Positions 36,028 through 44,686 of a stretch of DNA of 64,000 bases are shown here, in pieces. The translations under genes were made by a program, and so were the position numbers. Position 1 is the stretch's first letter, and the number at the start of each line of letters is the position of its first letter. Below the pieces are notes generated by a model. That model was given only the letters and a program-made list of their open reading frames with translations. It ran no database searches and was not told where the DNA came from. The stretch comes from Mycobacterium sp. 155. GTDB lineage: Bacteria > Actinomycetota > Actinomycetes > Mycobacteriales > Mycobacteriaceae. The stretch lies in NCBI RefSeq assembly GCF_000373905.1, contig NZ_KB892705.1:4352478-4416477 (forward strand), given 5' to 3'.

Positions 36028-36903
36028 CTAGAAAGTCAGCGCCAACGACACCGTGACGGCCCATACCAGCATGGTCAGCCCGGTGTCGCGCAGCACGGGG
36101 ATCAGCCCCGCGCCGCCGCTGCCACCCCGCACGGGCCGAGCCGCGCGAACCGCGAGCGGCGCAGCCAGCAGCCCAACCAGACACCACGGCGTGGCGGCGG
36201 TCAGCGTCAGCGTCCCGATCAGGGCCACGACCAGCAGCACCTGGTACAGCACCCGCGTGCGGGCATCGCCGAGCCGCACGGCCAGCGTGATCTTGCCCGA
36301 CTCCGCGTCGGTCGGGATGTCGCGCAGATTGTTGGCCACCAGCACCGCCGACGACAGCGAACCCATCACCACGGCCATCACCACGCCCACCCAGTCGATC
36401 CGCAGTGCCTGGGTGTACTGCGTGCCCAGCACTGCGACCAGCCCGAAGAAGACGAAGACCGCGACCTCGCCCAACCCGAGGTAGCCGTAGGGCTTCTTGC
36501 CGCCGGTGTACAGCCACGCCCCGGCGATACATACCGCGCCGACGGCGATCAGCCACGGCGCGCTGACGGCGGCCAGCACCAAGCCCGCGACGGCACCCAC
36601 CGCCAAACTCAGAAGCGCCGCGGTCAGCACCGCGCGGGGTGACGCCACCCGGGAACCCACCAGCCGCAGCGGACCGGACCGCACGTCGTCGGTGCCGCGG
36701 ATGCCATCGCTGTAGTCGTTGGCGTAGTTGACGCCGACGATCAGGGCCAGGGCAACCACCAGGGCCAGCAGCGCTTTCCACCACACCGCCGCGCCGAGCC
36801 ACGCCGCCGCGCCGGTACCGGCGATCACAGGTGAGACGGCGTTGGGCAAGGTGCGGGGCCGGGCGCCCTCGATCCATTGCGCGAAACTGGCCACGGCCGC
36901 CAT
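36028..36903 (-). CDS. menA: 1,4-dihydroxy-2-naphthoate polyprenyltransferase
   Basis: MenA joins 1,4-dihydroxy-2-naphthoate to a polyprenyl diphosphate, forming demethylmenaquinone in the membrane. The protein is 291 residues with about nine hydrophobic helices and the first Asp motif [15 protein letters not shown] near residue 81; a second, less strict D-rich loop ([17 protein letters not shown]) follows. ATG start 36903 with upstream Ala-rich leader. It is divergent from a small acidic gene. MenB, menC and menE are elsewhere in the window. Confidence 0.95.
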   Translation of the reverse strand: MAAVASFAQWIEGARPRTLPNAVSPVIAGTGAAAWLGAAVWWKALLALVVALALIVGVNYANDYSDGIRGTDDVRSGPLRLVGSRVASPRAVLTAALLSLAVGAVAGLVLAAVSAPWLIAVGAVCIAGAWLYTGGKKPYGYLGLGEVAVFVFFGLVAVLGTQYTQALRIDWVGVVMAVVMGSLSSAVLVANNLRDIPTDAESGKITLAVRLGDARTRVLYQVLLVVALIGTLTLTAATPWCLVGLLAAPLAVRAARPVRGGSGGAGLIPVLRDTGLTMLVWAVTVSLALTF

Positions 36904-36927
36904 CGTATGAGTACTCCGGCGAGCCGA

Positions 36928-36933
36928 CCTACA
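36928..36933 (+). promoter_or_regulatory. Candidate -10 for the small acidic gene
   Basis: TACACT lies 8 bp before ATG 36942, which suits transcription starting at or next to the start codon. The menA start lies 25 bp away on the other strand. Confidence 0.3.
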
Positions 36934-36941
36934 CTGGCGGC

Positions 36942-37226
36942 ATGAATGACCGGCTCAGCAAGACCGAGATCAGCAAGGACGTGCTGCAGGAATCCGTCGA
37001 GGCGGTGGCGTCGACGGTGGGCGAGGTGACCCACATCATCACCACCGCAGTCAAGGATGTGGCCTCGGCCATCGGCGGCTTGGCCACCGACGCGTTCGAG
37101 ATCCGCGACAACGCCCGGAAAGCCCGGGCCCAGCTCGACGACGACCTCGACAGGGACCTTGACGACGACCTCCCGGCGGACGTCGAAGAGAGCCGCCCCG
37201 AGGGCCCCGACAACAAGACCGACTAG
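36942..37226 (+). CDS. Acidic small protein of unknown function (94 aa)
   Basis: This protein is 94 residues with a helical, Val/Ala-rich first half ([29 protein letters not shown]) and a strongly acidic coiled-coil-like second half rich in Asp. The stop TAG shares a base with the GTG of mtnP, so translation is coupled. The shape recalls mycobacterial phasin/apolipoprotein-like small proteins, but I make no assignment. Confidence 0.7.
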   Translation: MNDRLSKTEISKDVLQESVEAVASTVGEVTHIITTAVKDVASAIGGLATDAFEIRDNARKARAQLDDDLDRDLDDDLPADVEESRPEGPDNKTD

Positions 37227-38002
37227 TGCTCGGAGTCGTCGGCGGCAGCGGCTTCTATACGTTCTTCGGCTCTGATGCGCGCAGCGTCAGCTTGGACACC
37301 CCCTACGGTGAGCCGAGCGCGCCCATCACGGTCGGCACCGTCGGTCGGCACGAGGTGGCGTTCCTCCCGAGACACGGCGTCAACCATGAGTATTCGCCGC
37401 ACACGGTGCCGTACCGGGCGAACATGTGGGCACTGCGGGCGTTGGGAGTGCGACGCATTTTCGGGCCGTGTGCGGTCGGCAGCCTGACCCCCGACCTCGG
37501 ACCGGGTTCGATGGCGGTACCCGATCAGCTGGTCGACCGCACCAGCGGGCGTCCCGACACCTACTTCGATTCCGGCGGAATCCACGTCAGCTTCGCCGAC
37601 CCGTACTGTCCGACGCTGCGCGCCGCGGCAGCCGGGCTGCCCGGTGTGGTCGACGGCGGAACCATGGTGGTGATCCAGGGGCCGCGGTTCTCCACCCGCG
37701 CCGAGAGCCGATGGTTCGCAAACCAGGGTTTCCGCCTGGTCAACATGACCGGATACCCCGAGGCAGTGCTGGCACGTGAACTCGAGATGTGTTACGCGGC
37801 CATCGCTTTGGTGACCGATCTGGACGCGGGCATCGAGGCCGGGGGAGGGGTGCGCACGGTCGACGTGTTCGCCGAATTCGAACGCAACATCGTGCCGTTC
37901 AAAAAGCTCGTGCACGAGGCGCTCGAGGCCGTCGACGTCGAGCGCACCTGCACGCACTGCCTGGCCCACGACGGGGTGAAGCTGCCCTTCGAGTTGCCGT
38001 GA
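37226..38002 (+). CDS. mtnP: S-methyl-5'-thioadenosine phosphorylase / purine nucleoside phosphorylase family (Rv0535-like)
   Basis: This protein is 258 residues in the PNP/MTAP family: GVVGGSGFYTFF, RHEVAFLPRHGVNHEYSPHTV phosphate and base binding, VIQGPRFSTRAESRWF and MTGYPEAVLARELEMCYA. It cleaves MTA with phosphate, salvaging the adenine released in polyamine or quorum-related metabolism. GTG start, overlapping the acidic gene. The stop overlaps the start of the next gene. Confidence 0.93.
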   Translation: MLGVVGGSGFYTFFGSDARSVSLDTPYGEPSAPITVGTVGRHEVAFLPRHGVNHEYSPHTVPYRANMWALRALGVRRIFGPCAVGSLTPDLGPGSMAVPDQLVDRTSGRPDTYFDSGGIHVSFADPYCPTLRAAAAGLPGVVDGGTMVVIQGPRFSTRAESRWFANQGFRLVNMTGYPEAVLARELEMCYAAIALVTDLDAGIEAGGGVRTVDVFAEFERNIVPFKKLVHEALEAVDVERTCTHCLAHDGVKLPFELP

Positions 38003-39030
38003 GGGTTCTGCTTACGGGCGCAGCAGGTTTCATCGGGTCCCGTACCTGGGCGGCCTTGCGGGCAGCAGGCCACGAGGTCATTGCCGTCGACACCATGCTG
38101 GCCGCCGCACATGGTCCCGGTGCCGAAGCCCCGCCGCAATGCCACGTGGTCGACATTCGCGACGGGTCCGCGCTCAAACCTCTGCTCGACGGCGTCGACG
38201 TGGTGTGTCACCAGGCAGCCGTGGTCGGCGCCGGGGTCGACGCGGCCGACGCCCCGTCCTATGCCGGCCACAACGACTACGGGACGGCCGTGCTGCTCGC
38301 CGAGATGTACGCCGCGGGTTGCACCAGTCTGGTACTGGCCTCGTCGATGGTGGTGTACGGGCAAGGCGGCTACGACTGTCCCGAGCACGGCCCGGTCGAC
38401 CCGACACCACGCACCAAAGCCGATTTGGACGGCGGGGTGTTCGAGCACCGCTGCCCGATCGGCGGAGAACCGTTGCGGTGGCGCCTGGTCGGCGAGGACG
38501 CGCCGCTGCGTCCCCGCAGTCTCTACGCCGCCAGCAAGACCGCGCAGGAGCATTTCGCGCTGGCCTGGGCCGAGGCGGGCGCCGGGTCGGTGGTCGCGCT
38601 GCGCTATCACAACGTCTACGGGCCCAACATGCCGCGCGACACCCCGTACTCCGGGGTCGCGGCCATCTTCCGGTCACAGCTCGAAGCCGGCCAGCGGCCA
38701 AGGGTTTTCGAGGACGGCGGGCAGATGCGCGACTTCGTCCACGTCGACGACGTCGCCGCCGCCAATGTCGCGGCGGTGGGCGCCGGGTTGGACGGGTTCA
38801 ACGCGTTCAACGTGTGCTCGGGCCGGCCGATCTCGATTTTGGAGGTGGCGACGCGGCTGTGCGAGACCCGCGGCGTGGACAAGCCCATCGTCACCGGCCA
38901 GTACCGCAGCGGCGACGTCCGGCACATCGTGGCCTCACCGGAGCAGGCGACCCGAAAACTGGGCTTCGCGGCCGCGATCGATCCACACGAGGGGCTGGCT
39001 GAGTTCGCGTTCGCGCCGCTGCGGACGTGA
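37999..39030 (+). CDS. NAD-dependent epimerase/dehydratase (Rv0536/GalE3-like)
   Basis: This protein is 343 residues, an extended SDR: VLLTGAAGFIGSRTW at the start, SSMVVYG serine region, and SLYAASKTAQEH with the catalytic YxxxK. Later FVHVDDVAAANVAA and NVCSGRPISILEVA are typical of nucleotide-sugar epimerases. GTG overlaps the mtnP stop (GTGA), so the pair is coupled although their chemistry is unrelated. The exact sugar nucleotide is unknown. Confidence 0.9.
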   Translation: MRVLLTGAAGFIGSRTWAALRAAGHEVIAVDTMLAAAHGPGAEAPPQCHVVDIRDGSALKPLLDGVDVVCHQAAVVGAGVDAADAPSYAGHNDYGTAVLLAEMYAAGCTSLVLASSMVVYGQGGYDCPEHGPVDPTPRTKADLDGGVFEHRCPIGGEPLRWRLVGEDAPLRPRSLYAASKTAQEHFALAWAEAGAGSVVALRYHNVYGPNMPRDTPYSGVAAIFRSQLEAGQRPRVFEDGGQMRDFVHVDDVAAANVAAVGAGLDGFNAFNVCSGRPISILEVATRLCETRGVDKPIVTGQYRSGDVRHIVASPEQATRKLGFAAAIDPHEGLAEFAFAPLRT

Positions 39031-39031
39031 T

Positions 39032-39733
39032 TCACCCTCGCGGCACGCCTGGGCAGCTGCCGTTCGTGGCCGGCCGCACAGTCGCGCCGGTGGCTTGCAG
39101 GACGCCGTCGCTGCCCTTGGTGCCGCGGGCTGCCAGGCATACGCCGGTGGTGACTGCCGAAGCGTCTGCGTCGGACCGCTTTTCGTACCGAGTGTTGGCT
39201 GTGACGGTCACTGTGGCGGTGCTGTTGTCGGCCGCGGTGACCACGATCGAGTTGCCGTTCACCGAGGTGACGGTTCCGGTGACGCCGTGGTGCTGATTGC
39301 CGCCTTTGTGCCCGCATTGGTTCCCGGCGGGTTGACCGACGAGGACTGCGCCTGCCGTGACCGTGGGCTCGGTGCTGTCCTTGGTGGGGTGGACCCAGAT
39401 GCACTCGCCCGGCGTGATGTCGCTCAGCTGTGCGGCACTGAGTTGGGCGATGCGTGTCGATCCGGTGATGTTCACGGTGGCCGGACCCTGCCGTCCCGTC
39501 ACGTTCACTGTGCCACCTGACACGGCGCTGACCAGCCCGGCCACCCGGTCCTTGCCGTTGTGGCCGCCGCCTGGCGGCGTGGGGCTGGCAGCGGCGGACG
39601 TCGACGTAGAGCCGCTGGCCGCCGAACTCGGAGCAGACGACGTGCTCGACGATCCGCATGCGGCCAACGAGAACGCGGCGAATCCGGCAAGAGCGACAAC
39701 GGCGTAGCGCGATGTGCGAGGTGTGATGACCAT
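39032..39733 (-). CDS. DUF5666-type secreted lipoprotein
   Basis: This protein is 233 residues. A lipoprotein signal (RYAVVALAGFAAFSLAAC) is followed by a Ser/Pro-rich linker and two similar DUF5666 (OB-fold-like) repeats: VAGLVSAVSGGTVNVTGRQGPATVNITGSTRI and VTGTVTSVNGNSIVVTAADNSTATVTVTANTRY. Lies 67 bp downstream of the histidine kinase on the same strand, so the two-component system and this envelope protein are probably co-expressed. Function unknown. It ends 1 bp from the galE3-like stop. Confidence 0.85.
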   Translation of the reverse strand: MVITPRTSRYAVVALAGFAAFSLAACGSSSTSSAPSSAASGSTSTSAAASPTPPGGGHNGKDRVAGLVSAVSGGTVNVTGRQGPATVNITGSTRIAQLSAAQLSDITPGECIWVHPTKDSTEPTVTAGAVLVGQPAGNQCGHKGGNQHHGVTGTVTSVNGNSIVVTAADNSTATVTVTANTRYEKRSDADASAVTTGVCLAARGTKGSDGVLQATGATVRPATNGSCPGVPRG

Positions 39734-39800
39734 GTGGCCACGGTCCGTGTCGGAGCTGTCGATGAGCTCGGCCGTGGATATGAATCCGATGAGGATCGCG

Positions 39801-40829
39801 CTACTCGGCGGTGTCGAACGCCAAGGGCAAGCGCACCTCGAAACGTGCCCCGGTGTCCAGATTGCGTGCGGACAGTGTGCCGCCGTGCGCCTGTACCAGG
39901 CCCGCCGCGATGGTCAGCCCGAGGCCCGAACCGCTGGGCAGCGACGAATCCGCGCGTGGCACACGCCCGTTGGAGCCGCGGTAGGCGACGTCGAAAACCC
40001 GTGGCAGGTCGGCCTCGTCGATCCCCACGCCGGTGTCGTCGACGTGTGCCCATGCGCCGTCGGCGTCCGAGCCGAGGGCCAGCGTCACGCTGCCGCCCTC
40101 GGGTGTGTGCGCGATGGCGTTGGCCACCAGGTTCGACAGCACCCGCACCAGGGCACGGTCACTGCCCAGTACCTGCACGGGCTGCGGCGGGAGTTCGGCG
40201 GTCAACCGCACGCCCGCGTGTAGGGCCGCTATCCGGTGGGTCGAGATCACGTCGGCCACCACCTCGTCCAGGGCCACCTGCTCGCGCAACGGTTGCACCG
40301 AACCCGCGTTGATCTTCGACATCTCGAACAGGTCGTCGACCATCTCGGAGAGCCGGATCGATTCCTGCTCAATGTGTTTGGCCTGCGTTCTGACTTCATC
40401 GTCGGTGACCACGCCGTCGGCGATGGCTTCGGAGACCGCGCGGATACCGGCCAGCGGGGTACGCAGGTCGTGGCTGACGAAAGCGACCAACTGGCGGCGC
40501 GAATGTTCGGCCGCGCGTTCCGAATCGCGGATCTCCTGTTCCCACACTGTGCGGCGGGCCTGGTAGCGGGCCAACATGACGGCCGCGGGGATGGTCACCA
40601 CCGACACGATCACCAGCACCACGGCGGTCTGCTCGAAGGTCTCGGTGATCATGAATCCGCTGGCGCCGAGCACCCCGGTGAACGTGGCCAGCGTCGGGAT
40701 CAGCACCAGCACCACCATGCTCACCGCGAGCGACCACGACCGCGCGAACCGGATGATGATCGCCCCGGCCAGCACCACAGGCAGCGAGCAGGCCAGGGCC
40801 CACCCTATGATCTCAGCGAGGTTCTGCAC
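39801..40829 (-). CDS. Sensor histidine kinase
   Basis: This protein is 342 residues. N-terminal hydrophobic helices (WALACSLPVVLAGAIII, LAVSMVVLVLIPTLATFTG, TAVVLVIVSVVTIPAAVML) form a small membrane sensor without a long extracellular loop. The H-box is FVSHDLRTPLAGIRA, the N-box VLSNLVANAIAHTP, and the G-boxes VDDTGVGIDEADLPRVF and SGSGLGLTIAAG. GTG start overlapping the response-regulator stop. Input signal unknown. Confidence 0.93.
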   Translation of the reverse strand: MQNLAEIIGWALACSLPVVLAGAIIIRFARSWSLAVSMVVLVLIPTLATFTGVLGASGFMITETFEQTAVVLVIVSVVTIPAAVMLARYQARRTVWEQEIRDSERAAEHSRRQLVAFVSHDLRTPLAGIRAVSEAIADGVVTDDEVRTQAKHIEQESIRLSEMVDDLFEMSKINAGSVQPLREQVALDEVVADVISTHRIAALHAGVRLTAELPPQPVQVLGSDRALVRVLSNLVANAIAHTPEGGSVTLALGSDADGAWAHVDDTGVGIDEADLPRVFDVAYRGSNGRVPRADSSLPSGSGLGLTIAAGLVQAHGGTLSARNLDTGARFEVRLPLAFDTAE

Positions 40830-41530
40830 TACGTCCTCTGATCTTCGCGCAAGCGCTCATCACCACTCCACAGGTAGCCTCGTCCCCACACCGTCTGGAT
40901 CCGGTGTTGATCGCCGAGCTTGGACCGTAACCGCTTGATATGCACCGTGACCGTGGACAGGTCGCCGAAGTCCCAGCGCCACACCCGTTTGAGCAGATCC
41001 TCGCGGGAGAACACGGTGTCGCTGTTGGTCAACAGGAACACCAGCAGGTCGAATTCGCGGTTGGTCAGGCTGACCGGCCGTCCCGCCAACGTGACCGACC
41101 GTGCTGCGGTCGATACGTGCAGATCGTCGACGGCGAGTTCCACGGGCACCGCCCCGACCGGCCCGGAGCTGCGCCGCAGCAGCGAGCGCACCCGCAACGC
41201 CAGTTCGCGGGGGCTGAACGGCTTGGTCAGATAGTCGTCGGCGCCGGCCTCCAGCCCGGCGATGCGGTCGTCCTCCTCGCCGAGCGCGGTCAGCAGGATC
41301 ACCGGCATGCTGTAGTCGCCGTCGCGGCGCAGATCACGGCACAGCGACAGGCCGTCGGAACCCGGCATCATCACGTCGAGTACCGCGATGTCGATCTGCA
41401 TGGTGTTCAGCAGCCGCAGGGCTTCGGTACCGTCGTGCGCGACCGAGACGTCGAGCCCATCGCGTTCCAGATAGCGCCGCACCATGTCGCGCACCACGGT
41501 GTCATCGTCGGCGATGAGTACCCGGGTCAT
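40829..41530 (-). CDS. OmpR-type response regulator
   Basis: This protein is 233 residues. Receiver with IADDDTVVRDMVRRY, the phosphorylation aspartate in IAVLDVMMPGSDGLSL, and TKPFSPRELALRVRSLL; winged-helix DNA-binding end with HIKRLRSKLGD and VWGRGYLW. It pairs with the kinase it overlaps. Direct repeats at 41571-41590 in its promoter are candidate binding sites. Confidence 0.95.
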   Translation of the reverse strand: MTRVLIADDDTVVRDMVRRYLERDGLDVSVAHDGTEALRLLNTMQIDIAVLDVMMPGSDGLSLCRDLRRDGDYSMPVILLTALGEEDDRIAGLEAGADDYLTKPFSPRELALRVRSLLRRSSGPVGAVPVELAVDDLHVSTAARSVTLAGRPVSLTNREFDLLVFLLTNSDTVFSREDLLKRVWRWDFGDLSTVTVHIKRLRSKLGDQHRIQTVWGRGYLWSGDERLREDQRT

Positions 41531-41570
41531 CGTTCGAGGTTACTGCTGCAGTGCCGGGACCTGCGGCTAT

Positions 41571-41590
41571 GTCACGGTTTCGTCATGGTT
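41571..41590. promoter_or_regulatory. Direct-repeat operator between the response regulator and the glycosyltransferase operon
   Basis: GTCACGGTT (41571-41579) and GTCATGGTT (41582-41590) start 11 bp apart, the spacing typical of OmpR-family regulator sites. It lies between divergent genes (response regulator at 41530 and glycosyltransferase at 41634) and could give autoregulation and control of the operon. Confidence 0.5.
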
Positions 41591-41633
41591 GGCCGCTGGC
41601 CACCGCGGCGGGGACGGCCTACCGTCAGAAAAC

Positions 41634-42296
41634 ATGGCCCCCGAATCGGCCCTCGTCACCGTGGTGCTGCCCTGCCTGGACGAGGAGCAGTCGCTGCCTG
41701 GTGTGCTGGCCGCGCTGCCGGACGGGTACCGCCCATTGGTCGTCGACAACAACAGCACGGACCGTACGGCAGAGGTGGCCCGCTCGCTCGGCGCGCCGGT
41801 GGTGGCTGAGCCACGACCAGGGTATGGCTCTGCGGTGCACGCGGGGGTGGTCGCGGCCGCGACACCGATCGTCGCGGTGCTCGACGCCGACGGCTCGCTG
41901 GATCCGCGGGAACTTCCGGCGCTCGTCGCCGAACTGGATAACGGCGCCGACCTGGTGATCGGCCGGCGCCGGCCGGCCGCCGGGTTGCGCTGGCCCTGGC
42001 ATGCCCGCCTCGGCACGGCGGCGGTGTGCTGGCGGTTGCGGCGGCGGTACCGGCTGCCGGTGCACGACATCGCGCCGATGCGAGTGGCCCGCCGTGACGC
42101 CCTGATCGGTCTCGGGGTGACGGATCGCCGGTCGGGCTACCCGCTGGAGCTGTTGGTCCGCGCGGCGCAGGCCGGTTGGCGCGTGGTCGAGCGTGACGTG
42201 ACCTACGGGCCGCGCACCGGAGGCCAGTCCAAGGTGAGTGGATCGGTGCGGGGCAGTGTCATTGCCGCAGTGGATTTCTGGCGGGCGATCACGTGA
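41634..42296 (+). CDS. GT2 family glycosyltransferase (Rv0539-like)
   Basis: This protein is 220 residues with the GT-A fold: TVVLPCLDEEQSLPGVL, VDNNSTDRTAEVARSLG, and the DXD-like AVLDADGSLDP. A basic end RTGGQSKVSGSVRGSVIAAVDFW resembles dolichol-phosphate mannosyl/arsenosugar (TIGR04283-like) glycosyltransferases. ATG 41634 chosen. GTGA overlap leads into the next gene. Sugar donor and acceptor unknown. Confidence 0.88.
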   Translation: MAPESALVTVVLPCLDEEQSLPGVLAALPDGYRPLVVDNNSTDRTAEVARSLGAPVVAEPRPGYGSAVHAGVVAAATPIVAVLDADGSLDPRELPALVAELDNGADLVIGRRRPAAGLRWPWHARLGTAAVCWRLRRRYRLPVHDIAPMRVARRDALIGLGVTDRRSGYPLELLVRAAQAGWRVVERDVTYGPRTGGQSKVSGSVRGSVIAAVDFWRAIT

Positions 42297-42949
42297 AACC
42301 CGTTGTGGTGCTAGTGGTTGCCAAGGCGCCGGTTCCGGGGTTGGCGAAGACCCGGCTGGCCGCGGGTATCGGTGCCGAGGCCGCCGCCGAAATCGCTGCC
42401 GCGGCGCTGCTGGACACCCTCGACGCGGCGGCCGCTGCCGCTGTCCAGACCCGCGTGGTGGCCCTGACCGGTGACCTCGAGCGGGCCCGCTGCGGCCGTG
42501 AGATACGTGACCGGTTGGCCGATTTCATCGTCGTACCGCAGCGCGGCGAGAATTTTGCCGAACGGCTGGCCAACGCTCACGCCGACGCCGCCGCGGCGAC
42601 CGGGCTGCCGGTGCTGCAGATCGGGATGGACACGCCGCAGGTGACCGCGGCGTTACTGGACAAGTGCGGGCAAGCGTTGGAGGACGCCGACGCGGTGCTC
42701 GGAATGGCCCGCGACGGCGGTTGGTGGGTACTCGGTGTGCAGGACAGCCGCACGGCGGCGTGCCTGGCCGACGTCGAGATGTCGACGTCGCAAACCGGCG
42801 CGGAAACCCTTGCCGCACTTCACCACATCGGTGCGACAGTGGTCCTGGCCGCCGAGCTGGCCGACTTCGACACGGTCGACGACATCGGCGAGGTGCGCCG
42901 GGCCTGCCGTCCCGAAAGTCGATTCGTCCGAGCGACCCGGGGGTTATGA
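42293..42949 (+). CDS. DUF2064 / TIGR04282-like glycosyltransferase (Rv0540-like)
   Basis: This protein is 218 residues. VVAKAPVPGLAKTRLAAGIG at the start is the nucleotide-binding pattern of the MobA-like, DUF2064 family; MDTPQVTAALLDKCGQAL and MARDGGWWVLGVQ follow. Family members pair with a GT2 enzyme in arsenosugar-type loci. It overlaps the GT2 stop and is followed directly by the methyltransferase. Confidence 0.85.
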   Translation: MKPVVVLVVAKAPVPGLAKTRLAAGIGAEAAAEIAAAALLDTLDAAAAAAVQTRVVALTGDLERARCGREIRDRLADFIVVPQRGENFAERLANAHADAAAATGLPVLQIGMDTPQVTAALLDKCGQALEDADAVLGMARDGGWWVLGVQDSRTAACLADVEMSTSQTGAETLAALHHIGATVVLAAELADFDTVDDIGEVRRACRPESRFVRATRGL

Positions 42950-42950
42950 C

Positions 42951-43592
42951 ATGCACGGACAGCTCTACGACCGGGCGCTTGACGGGGAACAGTGCTGGAT
43001 CCGGCGCGCCGACGGCGGCACGCGGTATCTGCCGGTGTGCAGCTGGCTGGGCGGGCCCAGGGCAAACGGCCGCTTCGACAGCAGGTTTGACGAAACCATC
43101 GTGAACCTGTGCTCCGGGCCGACGCTCGATCTCGGCTGCGGACCGGGACGGTTGGTCGCGGGCCTGGTGCGGCGGGGGCTGCCCGCCCTCGGCGTGGACT
43201 TGTCCCGCACCGCCGTCGAATTGGCCCGCGGCAGTGGCGCACCGGTGCTGTGCCGAGATCTGTTCGCGCCGCTGCCCGGGACCGGCCGCTGGCAGACGGT
43301 GCTGCTGGCCGACGGTAACGTCGGGCTCGGCGGCGACCCGTGGCGGGTGCTGCAGCGAGCCGGTGAGCTGCTCGGCCGAAGCGGCCGATGTCTGGTCGAG
43401 TTCGATACCGCGGCAACGGGAGTCGATGCGGCATGGGTCCGGTTGGAGTCGGCGCGCAGCATCGGCCCCTGGTTCCGTTGGGCGACCGTAGGTTTGGACT
43501 GTGCGGCTCGGCTCGCCCGCGATGTCGGCCTGACGGTGACGGCCATCCATCCTGTGGGTGATCGGGTGATCGCGGCCTTGGAGGCGCCATGA
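42951..43592 (+). CDS. SAM-dependent methyltransferase (class I)
   Basis: This protein is 213 residues. Motif I LDLGCGPGRLVAG near residue 57 and GVDLSRTAVELAR (motif II) are class I methyltransferase features. The C-terminal half is shorter than in many families. Start at ATG 42951, 1 bp after the previous stop; it overlaps the molybdopterin oxidoreductase. Substrate unknown; in the operon with two glycosyltransferases. Confidence 0.85.
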   Translation: MHGQLYDRALDGEQCWIRRADGGTRYLPVCSWLGGPRANGRFDSRFDETIVNLCSGPTLDLGCGPGRLVAGLVRRGLPALGVDLSRTAVELARGSGAPVLCRDLFAPLPGTGRWQTVLLADGNVGLGGDPWRVLQRAGELLGRSGRCLVEFDTAATGVDAAWVRLESARSIGPWFRWATVGLDCAARLARDVGLTVTAIHPVGDRVIAALEAP

Positions 43593-44686
43593 GAGGCGTC
43601 GTCACAGTGCGTGGAACCGCCGTGACCGTCCGCGTCGGGGCGGCGCTCGGCGTCGCGGTGGTGGTCTGCTTCGTGACGGGACTGATCAGCCATTTCATCC
43701 AGCATCCGCAGCCCTGGTTTTTCTGGCCCACCCGGCCGGTGTGGCTGTACCGGTTGACCCAGGGCCTGCACGTGATCTCGGGTATCGCCGCCATTCCGCT
43801 GCTGGTGGTCAAACTCTGGTCGGTGTGGCCGAAGCTGTTCGAGCGCCCGCTGATCGGCGGCCTGGGGCGCCAGGTGGAGCGGCTGTCGATCCTGGTTCTG
43901 GTCGGTGCCATGCTGTTTCAGCTGTCCACCGGGCTGATGAACATCGCGCAGTGGTACGCCTTCAAGTTCTTCTTCACCACCGCTCACTACGCCATGGCCT
44001 ACGTCGCCACAGGTGCTGTGCTTGTTCATCTGGCGGTCAAACTGCCGGTGATCCGCGTGGCTCTGGATGAACCGCTCGAGCGGGCGGCCATCGGGCTCAC
44101 CCGGCGCACCGTGCTGCGTGGCACCTGGCTTGCGGTGGCGCTGGCGACGGCCGTCACCGCGGGGCAGACGGTGCCGTTGCTGCGCCGCGTGTCGGTGCTG
44201 GCACCGCGATCCGGGCAAGGACCGCAGGGAGTTCCGGTGAACCGCTCGGCGGTCGCGGCCGGTGTGCTGCACAGCGCGACCTCGCCCGACTACCGGCTGA
44301 CGGTGACGAAAGGCGCCGTGGTGCGGGCCTTCACCATCGCCGAGCTGGCCGCGTTGCCGCAGACCACCAGACGGCTGCCGATCGCGTGCGTCGAGGGCTG
44401 GAGCGTCGATGCGGACTGGACCGGCGTGGTCCTGGCCGATCTGATCGCCACGGTCGGCGGCGTCGCGGACTCCGATGTGCGGATGATCTCGCTCGAACCG
44501 CCGGGCCCCTATTCCCGCACGGTGCTGCCGGCTCGGCACGCCCGCGACAGCGCCACGCTGATCGCGTTGCGGCTCAACGGTCAACCCCTGGATCTCGACC
44601 ACGGTTACCCGTGTCGGCTCATCGCCCCGAGCAGACCCGGTGTGCTGCAGACGAAATGGTTGTCACGGATCGAGGTGGTGGGATGA
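43589..44686 (+). CDS. Membrane cytochrome b-like domain fused to sulfite-oxidase-family molybdopterin domain
   Basis: This protein is 365 residues. The first ~160 have four hydrophobic helices with histidines (ISHFIQH, LHVISG, TAHYAMAY, VLVHLAVK) suited to haem b ligation, like DUF4405/b561 domains. The rest is a SUOX-type Moco domain: PIACVEGWSVDADWTGV with the Mo-ligand cysteine, GYPCRLIAPSRPG. It probably passes electrons between a periplasmic or cytosolic Mo centre and the membrane quinone pool. Starts in a 4-base overlap with the methyltransferase. Substrate unknown. Confidence 0.85.
   Translation: MRGVVTVRGTAVTVRVGAALGVAVVVCFVTGLISHFIQHPQPWFFWPTRPVWLYRLTQGLHVISGIAAIPLLVVKLWSVWPKLFERPLIGGLGRQVERLSILVLVGAMLFQLSTGLMNIAQWYAFKFFFTTAHYAMAYVATGAVLVHLAVKLPVIRVALDEPLERAAIGLTRRTVLRGTWLAVALATAVTAGQTVPLLRRVSVLAPRSGQGPQGVPVNRSAVAAGVLHSATSPDYRLTVTKGAVVRAFTIAELAALPQTTRRLPIACVEGWSVDADWTGVVLADLIATVGGVADSDVRMISLEPPGPYSRTVLPARHARDSATLIALRLNGQPLDLDHGYPCRLIAPSRPGVLQTKWLSRIEVVG

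Noticed and set aside
44620..44640. CGAGCAGAC-like sequence within the Mo oxidoreductase gene
   Set aside because: Ordinary codons in a conserved domain, no partner arm.
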